64,000 nucleotides of DNA from contig NW_026014658.1 in NCBI RefSeq assembly GCF_020379485.1, positions 348,501-412,500 of the forward strand. The letters are read 5' to 3'. Under the pieces are notes generated by a model, which was not told the origin of the DNA, searched no databases, and saw only the letters and a list, made by a program, of their open reading frames with translations. Position numbers and translations under genes: made by a program. This DNA comes from Brassica napus (taxonomy: Eukaryota > Streptophyta > Magnoliopsida > Brassicales > Brassicaceae). Below are positions 59,189 through 64,000 of this stretch, in pieces; position 1 is the first letter of the stretch; every line of letters begins with the position of its first letter.

Positions 59189-62100
59189 TGTGATAACCCG
59201 CCCTTTGGAATAAAATGGTCGAGAGAGCAAAAGTCAGAATCCAGAGCCGAGCTTTTGGGAATCAAAGCAATTGAAGGAATGTTAAGTTTTGATCACTTCA
59301 GACTTAACATGGATCGAAGAAAATAGAAGATTGGTCGAGCATCAACTTTGTGGTTGAGTCGCGGGCAATACAGATCGATCGGGAAATTTGAAGTAAGAGA
59401 AGGTCGAAGAATGGATCGTGAGTGAAGCATGAGTTGAGATAAGCTGCTCTACCATTGTTAGAAATGTCTTAGATTGATCAGACGGCAGTTTTGGAAGAAT
59501 CACATTTTTGAAGCACGACGGTTTAGAAGCTCGACGTTTTTGAAGATTGACGTTTCTTCATCGCGAAGTTTTCTCGGAATATCTTCGTATCAGTAAAATA
59601 TTATTCTGAAGACATTATAAGTCGGAAGCAGGACGGGAATTAAGCAGGACGGGAAGCAAGCACGACGGGATTGAAGCACAACGGGAAAACCCGAAGTTGG
59701 GCGAAAACCCTAATTTTGGTATTATCGATTTTTCGAGGAAGCCGGAGCTCGGGAAATATTTTCCATCAAGGTCAGGATTCACTTGGAGTTTATTAAAAAT
59801 ATTCATCTCATCAGAACGGGCGCAGAAAAATATTCGGGATTGATCGCGGGACGAAAATTCACCGGAAGGGTCGAAATCAGTCGAATGGACCGAGAAGCTC
59901 AAGCTGGCCTTATCTATGAAATAAGGACGTGATGTAACCTGCCTGGCATGGTATGTGGCAAGGGAAGCAGGAGGTGTTGAAGCCCAGGAGAGCACAGCAT
60001 GCTGATTGACACCCAGAAGCACGAGGTGCCGCGAAACCTGCGATCGGAGCATGCTGAGCGACATGTGTGCGCTGAGTGTCAATCTGGATGAGGTCAGGCC
60101 GTGGATCAGACATCTGGAGGGCATGGTGTCACTCTGCATGATGTCCTGGTCATGCCATCAGACATGTGGAGCACGAGGTGCCGCGACGCATGCGTCCGGA
60201 GCCAAGCGAAGCGACACACGGGCTGCCACACGGCTTGTTTCTGATTGGTTGCTGCATCCTATATAAACCCCACGACCCCAGCTCATTTCAAACCATCCAG
60301 CACACCTGAAACTCAGAGAAAAACGTGAGAGAGAAAGCTAGAGAAAGAAAGTTCGAGTTTCGATCGTTTTCGAGTCTTTTCGGCAGTTTTCGAGATCAGT
60401 TCTCTATTGATTTCGAGTCAGCGCCTAGGGAAGGTTATGTCCAACTGAAGGCCAATCAAATGAAGATCATCTCAGATGGGAATCAAGTCAACGTGGCCAG
60501 AGAGAAAGAGAGAGAGAAAGAAAGTGTTCGATCTAGAGTTTGATCGATTCTGAAGACCGAGAAGGCCAGCTCCGTCCAATCGTCGATTATTTACGATTGT
60601 GACGTGGAAGCTCTGTCCAATTCAATCCGTCCAGGCCAGTCATATTATTTGATGATCAAGTGGAGGTGCTGTCCAAGATCAGTTCAGTTCCATGGTTTCA
60701 GTTCAGTCGAGGTTATGGTTCGATACTCTGTTCAGATTTCAGAAGAATTGTTCAGAAGCTAAGGAAGGTGCTGTTCGAGTTGAGTTCAGTCCAGACCAGT
60801 ATCAGGGGAGGTTCTGTACAAGTCAAGATCAGTCCAGTCCAGTCCAGTCAAGGCGTCCCTTTGGTTTTGGCCAAGTCCTCTCCGATCAACCAGCGGCTTC
60901 TCGCCTAGAACACTGTGAGTTGGTTTGTTTGAATTCCACTTGGAATTTAGGGTAGATCGAGTCGCATATAGAGTAGAATGATCACGTTATTGAATGGTAG
61001 AGTTCTTAGAGTTATTTTATTTATGGAACCGGACTCAGTTTAGCAAGGGCTAAGCTGAGATGAATGGAATTAAGACTAAGTTAATAACCTGACTAGGACT
61101 AGGGCTAGGATGCATCATGTTTTCTATTCTTGCGTGTTGATATGGTTGAGTGCAGTTTCCCGTTATCTTTAAGGATAGTTTCATAGCAGGAGGCTAGACT
61201 ATATGGATAACGGTTTGATTTATTTGTTTAGTATTGATATTATTGTTTAGTTATTAGTACTAAGGGTCTTAGGCCATATAGGCCGGACTACTGGTACTAT
61301 TGGTTTGTGTTGTAGAGTCGAGTGTCTAGTTAGGATCTGGAACTTTGGCTTTAGGTTAGGTTCTAGATTGAGTTTGTTTTGTTGTGAGTGTGCCGACAGT
61401 ATGTGCGTGACCCGCCCATACTAGGCTTGTGTAGGGGTGATTAGTGTTTCCTCGGCCTCGTACCCAGCGGGTTCAAGGAAACCCCTTATTCGCTGGATCG
61501 GGAAGACTCAGAGAGACGGGATCATGGCCTATGGCTGAGTGATTACACTACGGTGTAATGTGGCAGTGACCCGAAGGACTGTGGGCTGTCGTGCGGTGAC
61601 CCGAAGGACTGTGGGCCGCGGTCGGTTGAAAGTTCCTTCTTCTGGCCTTTGTGGTAGGGAGATAGGATATTGCCGATAGAGAGGAGGAACACGATGTCAC
61701 CAGGGCCCAGGTTAGAGTGTTGTGTTAGTGTGTCGTAGAGGGTTATGGGATCCTCGAGTTAGGGTAGCACCGATATACGGTGTTACGTGTTAGATCGAGT
61801 CGTAGTTATAGTTATTATTGTGATTGTGGTTGATTGATTTGCTTGCAGGTTCTGACATTAAGTCCTAAGTCTGGTTTAGGTACCGGATTCGGCTTGGTGT
61901 GTATTTGGTTATTGTAGGCCCGACGTTGTCCTGTATGTGTTTGAGGGATTGCTTGTGAAGGGTGGTGGATATTAAAGCTATGCGGTATCATTGGTTGGCC
62001 GATCATGTTCTTGTTTGATTGTTGGTCGATCGACTAGTGATACTTGGTATAGTCTAAGTGTCTAACACTACGTGAGTACTGAACTCAGGCGTATATATGG

Positions 62101-62937
62101 TTAACTAGGGATTGGTTGTTGACTTGTTTTTATGCAGGTTCCCGTTACTTGAAGCTAGATCATGGCAGGAGGCCAAGTCTAACTTAGTAACGGTTTGCTT
62201 AGCCTTAGCTTTTATTGCATGCTAGGGCTAGATTGATTGTTATTTTGGGTTGTTCGGGTTAGAGTCTAGGTTGCGGGTAGAGGCCGCCAGCTCACTGAGT
62301 AACATTAGGTTACTCATCCAACTCCGTTGTCCTTTTTGCAGGTCGCTTTAGGTAAGGTTGATCGGATAGCTTGGTGCTGGACGTTAGGACCGCCGGTGTA
62401 GATTTTCATGCTTTTTCTAAACGGTATTGTGGATTTGTGTTTAGTTGACTCGATTTGGCATTAGGCCGGGACCGGTCTCGAATTATATCAATGTATGGAT
62501 ATTTCTCGAATCAATAAAGTAATTGTTTTATATGCGCTTCATGAGTACTCTGATATTTGACTAGTCCGGTCTAACACAACGTTAGGTCGTAGTACGGGTT
62601 GAAAAGCCTTAGGCCTCGATCTAACGGAAAACGCTAACTCTAGGTACGGGTTGCAAAGCCTTGTGCCTTGACGCAGCGGGACGAGTGAGTGGATGAACTG
62701 GTCTAGGTCATGGAGTAAATCTTGTGACTCTGACCAGATCGTCCCTAACCCGTCACGTAGCGCTTTCGGACCATGGTGTTGGGTTGGACGGTCAGTCATG
62801 TTCTTGTTTGATTGTTGGCTGGCCGGTTGGCTCATTCATCTCTAACCCTGGGTGTTGGACGGTCAATCGGTCATGTTCTTGTTTGATTGTTGGCCGGTTG
62901 ATCGACCATATGTCTAGGACGGTTCGGGGGTGTTACA
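59189..62937 (+). mobile_element. 3' LTR of element L
   Basis: 3749 bases, nearly identical to 54333-58079. It contains the second TATA box (60259-60267), the hairpin (62296-62316) and the same motif copies. Confidence 0.93.
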
Positions 62938-62942
62938 CGAGT

Positions 62943-63915
62943 GGCCAAAGGTCACGAGTTACCAAGGGTTGTGAGTTACCAAAGGTCACGAGTTCCAAAG
63001 GTTGTGCGTTGGCAAAGGATGTAAGTAACCAAGGGTTACGAACATCAAGAGGTACGAGGACCAAGAGGTACAAGGACCAAGAGGTACCAAGGACCGAATG
63101 GGTGCATGTTCCAAACTGTGCCTGTTGAGACAGGTCGTGTCTGTTCCTTAAGGGATCAGACCATGTCTTGTCCGTTGGGACAAGTACACGGTTCGTCTAA
63201 GCCAGGGTAAGAGTCGCAAGGTCCAATCGGCCGTTTGGCCTAACCAGATTGGGCGTGAGGCTTACTCGGCCGTTGGATCCAGGCCCAAGGCCAGATCAGG
63301 TAAGGAAGTCCGTTGGGCCATTGAGCCGGACTTCAACTAGGCCAGTCGCACCTAGATTCTATCCGGATGGACGGATTGGTCTTCGGGACGATCCGGACTG
63401 TTCGTGTGTTCTGTTTATCTATTCTGGACTGTCTATCTGATTCTAAGTCAAGGGGTGGTAGGCAGGTTCATATCTTTTTATAAGTATATTGTCCGATGTT
63501 TATCTGTGTTCTAGGAACCAAGCCAAGCATTGTAGAATCGACCAGTTCTATTCTCGGTTATGATTAATGCTTATATGGTTGTGGTTTCAGGAACTAAGGA
63601 TGGTTCTGGTCAAGCCAAGGAGCCGTGAAGGCTCGGTCAGTGAGAGGCTGTGTAACGTGTGGTTAGATGATGCTAGGGATGAACTAGTGATTGTCTATGA
63701 AAAGATTAAGAAGTTGTGTATTGGATCTCATGTTTCTAAGTAATACATTTTATACACATTTATATTCCGCTGTACTATCTGTTCAATTGTTTTAGAACCT
63801 CAGATTTGAACATGACTTAGTAAAGGAAAGACTTAAAATGAATCAAACAAGCAAAGAAATTGATTAAGTAGCAAACGGGTCCAGTTTTGTCGAGAGGCCG
63901 GATTCGGGCGTTACA
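62943..63915 (+). mobile_element. 3' LTR of element C, part right of L
   Basis: After the duplicated CGAGT (62938-62942) the sequence follows 47116-48110 to the end GGGCGTTACA. It carries the minisatellite and the U5 end. A short stretch near 63458 is deleted relative to the 5' LTR. Confidence 0.92.
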
Positions 63916-64000
63916 GAGACTGAATGAGAATGAATGAATTGACCTCTTGTCGTGCATCCTTTATATAGGCAACCAAAGGTCATGTGCAAAGGGACACATC
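63916..64000 (-). mobile_element. 5' LTR of element D, part right of C
   Basis: The sequence starts with the second GAGAC and then follows 38898 onward in the other D LTR, including the TATA box (63959-63967). It runs out of the window. Confidence 0.88.

Larger units (their letters stand above)
54333..62937 (+). mobile_element. Element L: large-LTR non-autonomous retrotransposon (target duplication CGAGT)
   Basis: An 8605-base unit is flanked by CGAGT at 54328-54332 and 62938-62942. It has two long LTRs (3747 and 3749 bases), a primer-binding site, a polypurine tract and only 1109 bases of internal sequence. No gag, protease, reverse transcriptase or integrase is present. LTRs begin TGTGATAACCCGCCC and end GGGGGTGTTACA. 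By eye they differ at about eight places in the first 650 bases, so insertion was recent compared with C. It fits the general description of LARD-type elements, with unusually little between the LTRs. It needs proteins from another element, most likely a chromovirus of the types around it. Confidence 0.93.
45991..63915 (+). mobile_element. Element C: chromovirus, plus strand, inserted in D (target duplication GAGAC)
   Basis: GAGAC flanks it at 45986-45990 and 63916-63920, and the LTR of D is continuous across it. It has two ~2.1-kb LTRs, a primer-binding site, gag, pol and a polypurine tract in the normal order. The 3' LTR is split by element L. Without L it would be about 9.3 kb. The LTRs differ visibly (about seven differences in the first 75 bases), so the element is not recent. 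Confidence 0.95.

Overview
This window is plant nuclear heterochromatin, most likely from a Brassica-type member of the Brassicaceae. I see no host protein-coding gene. It is a decayed 45S ribosomal DNA array, all in plus orientation, into which LTR retrotransposons have inserted repeatedly and into one another. The taxon call rests on recognisable Brassicaceae ITS1, 5.8S, ITS2 and 25S sequence, a degraded crucifer-type RNA polymerase I promoter, and the families of the retroelements. It is not a database result. The letters A to L for the elements are mine.

Layout. 1-12473 is element A, a Ty3/gypsy chromovirus whose 5' LTR is cut by the window start. Element B sits inside it at 1692-9985. 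B is a Tat-lineage-like, non-autonomous element with an open gag-protease gene, an antisense gene and LTRs that carry a palindromic satellite. 12474-15264 is rDNA: intergenic-spacer subrepeats, promoter region, 5' external spacer and the first ~280 nt of 18S. 15265-22593 is a truncated LTR, G, of a large non-autonomous family. It is split by chromovirus E (minus strand, 16191-22197, target duplication ATGAG). 22594-22634 is a 41-nt internal piece of 18S. 22635-27715 is chromovirus F (minus strand), a pol-LTR-gag-leader junction fragment, ended by an ~80-nt LTR start (K). 27796-34570 is a second spacer array, interrupted by solo LTR H (29157-31862, duplication GGAAG). 34571-36899 holds the 3' end of ITS1, 5.8S, ITS2 and the first 1.84 kb of 25S.

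From 36900 to beyond the window end is element D (minus strand), inserted in the 25S gene. Its internal region carries a probable solo LTR, J. Its right LTR is split by chromovirus C (45991-63915, duplication GAGAC). The 3' LTR of C is in turn split by element L (54333-62937, duplication CGAGT). L has two near-identical 3.75-kb LTRs around only 1.1 kb of internal sequence. The order of events at this end is therefore 25S, then D, then C, then L.

How the parts work together. Most elements use a primer-binding site of the initiator-methionine tRNA type (TGGTATCAGAGC); B uses a different one (TGGCGCTAGAAGG). Pol of A, C, E and F ends in a chromodomain-like segment, which is known in chromoviruses to steer integration to silent chromatin. 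All pol genes here are broken. L and B could move only with proteins from other elements. The rRNA pieces carry deletions and many C-to-T or G-to-A changes, as expected for methylated, silenced copies. The points most worth a second look are L, the antisense gene of B with a candidate in-frame intron, the palindromic LTR satellite, and small motifs and a hairpin conserved between otherwise divergent LTRs.
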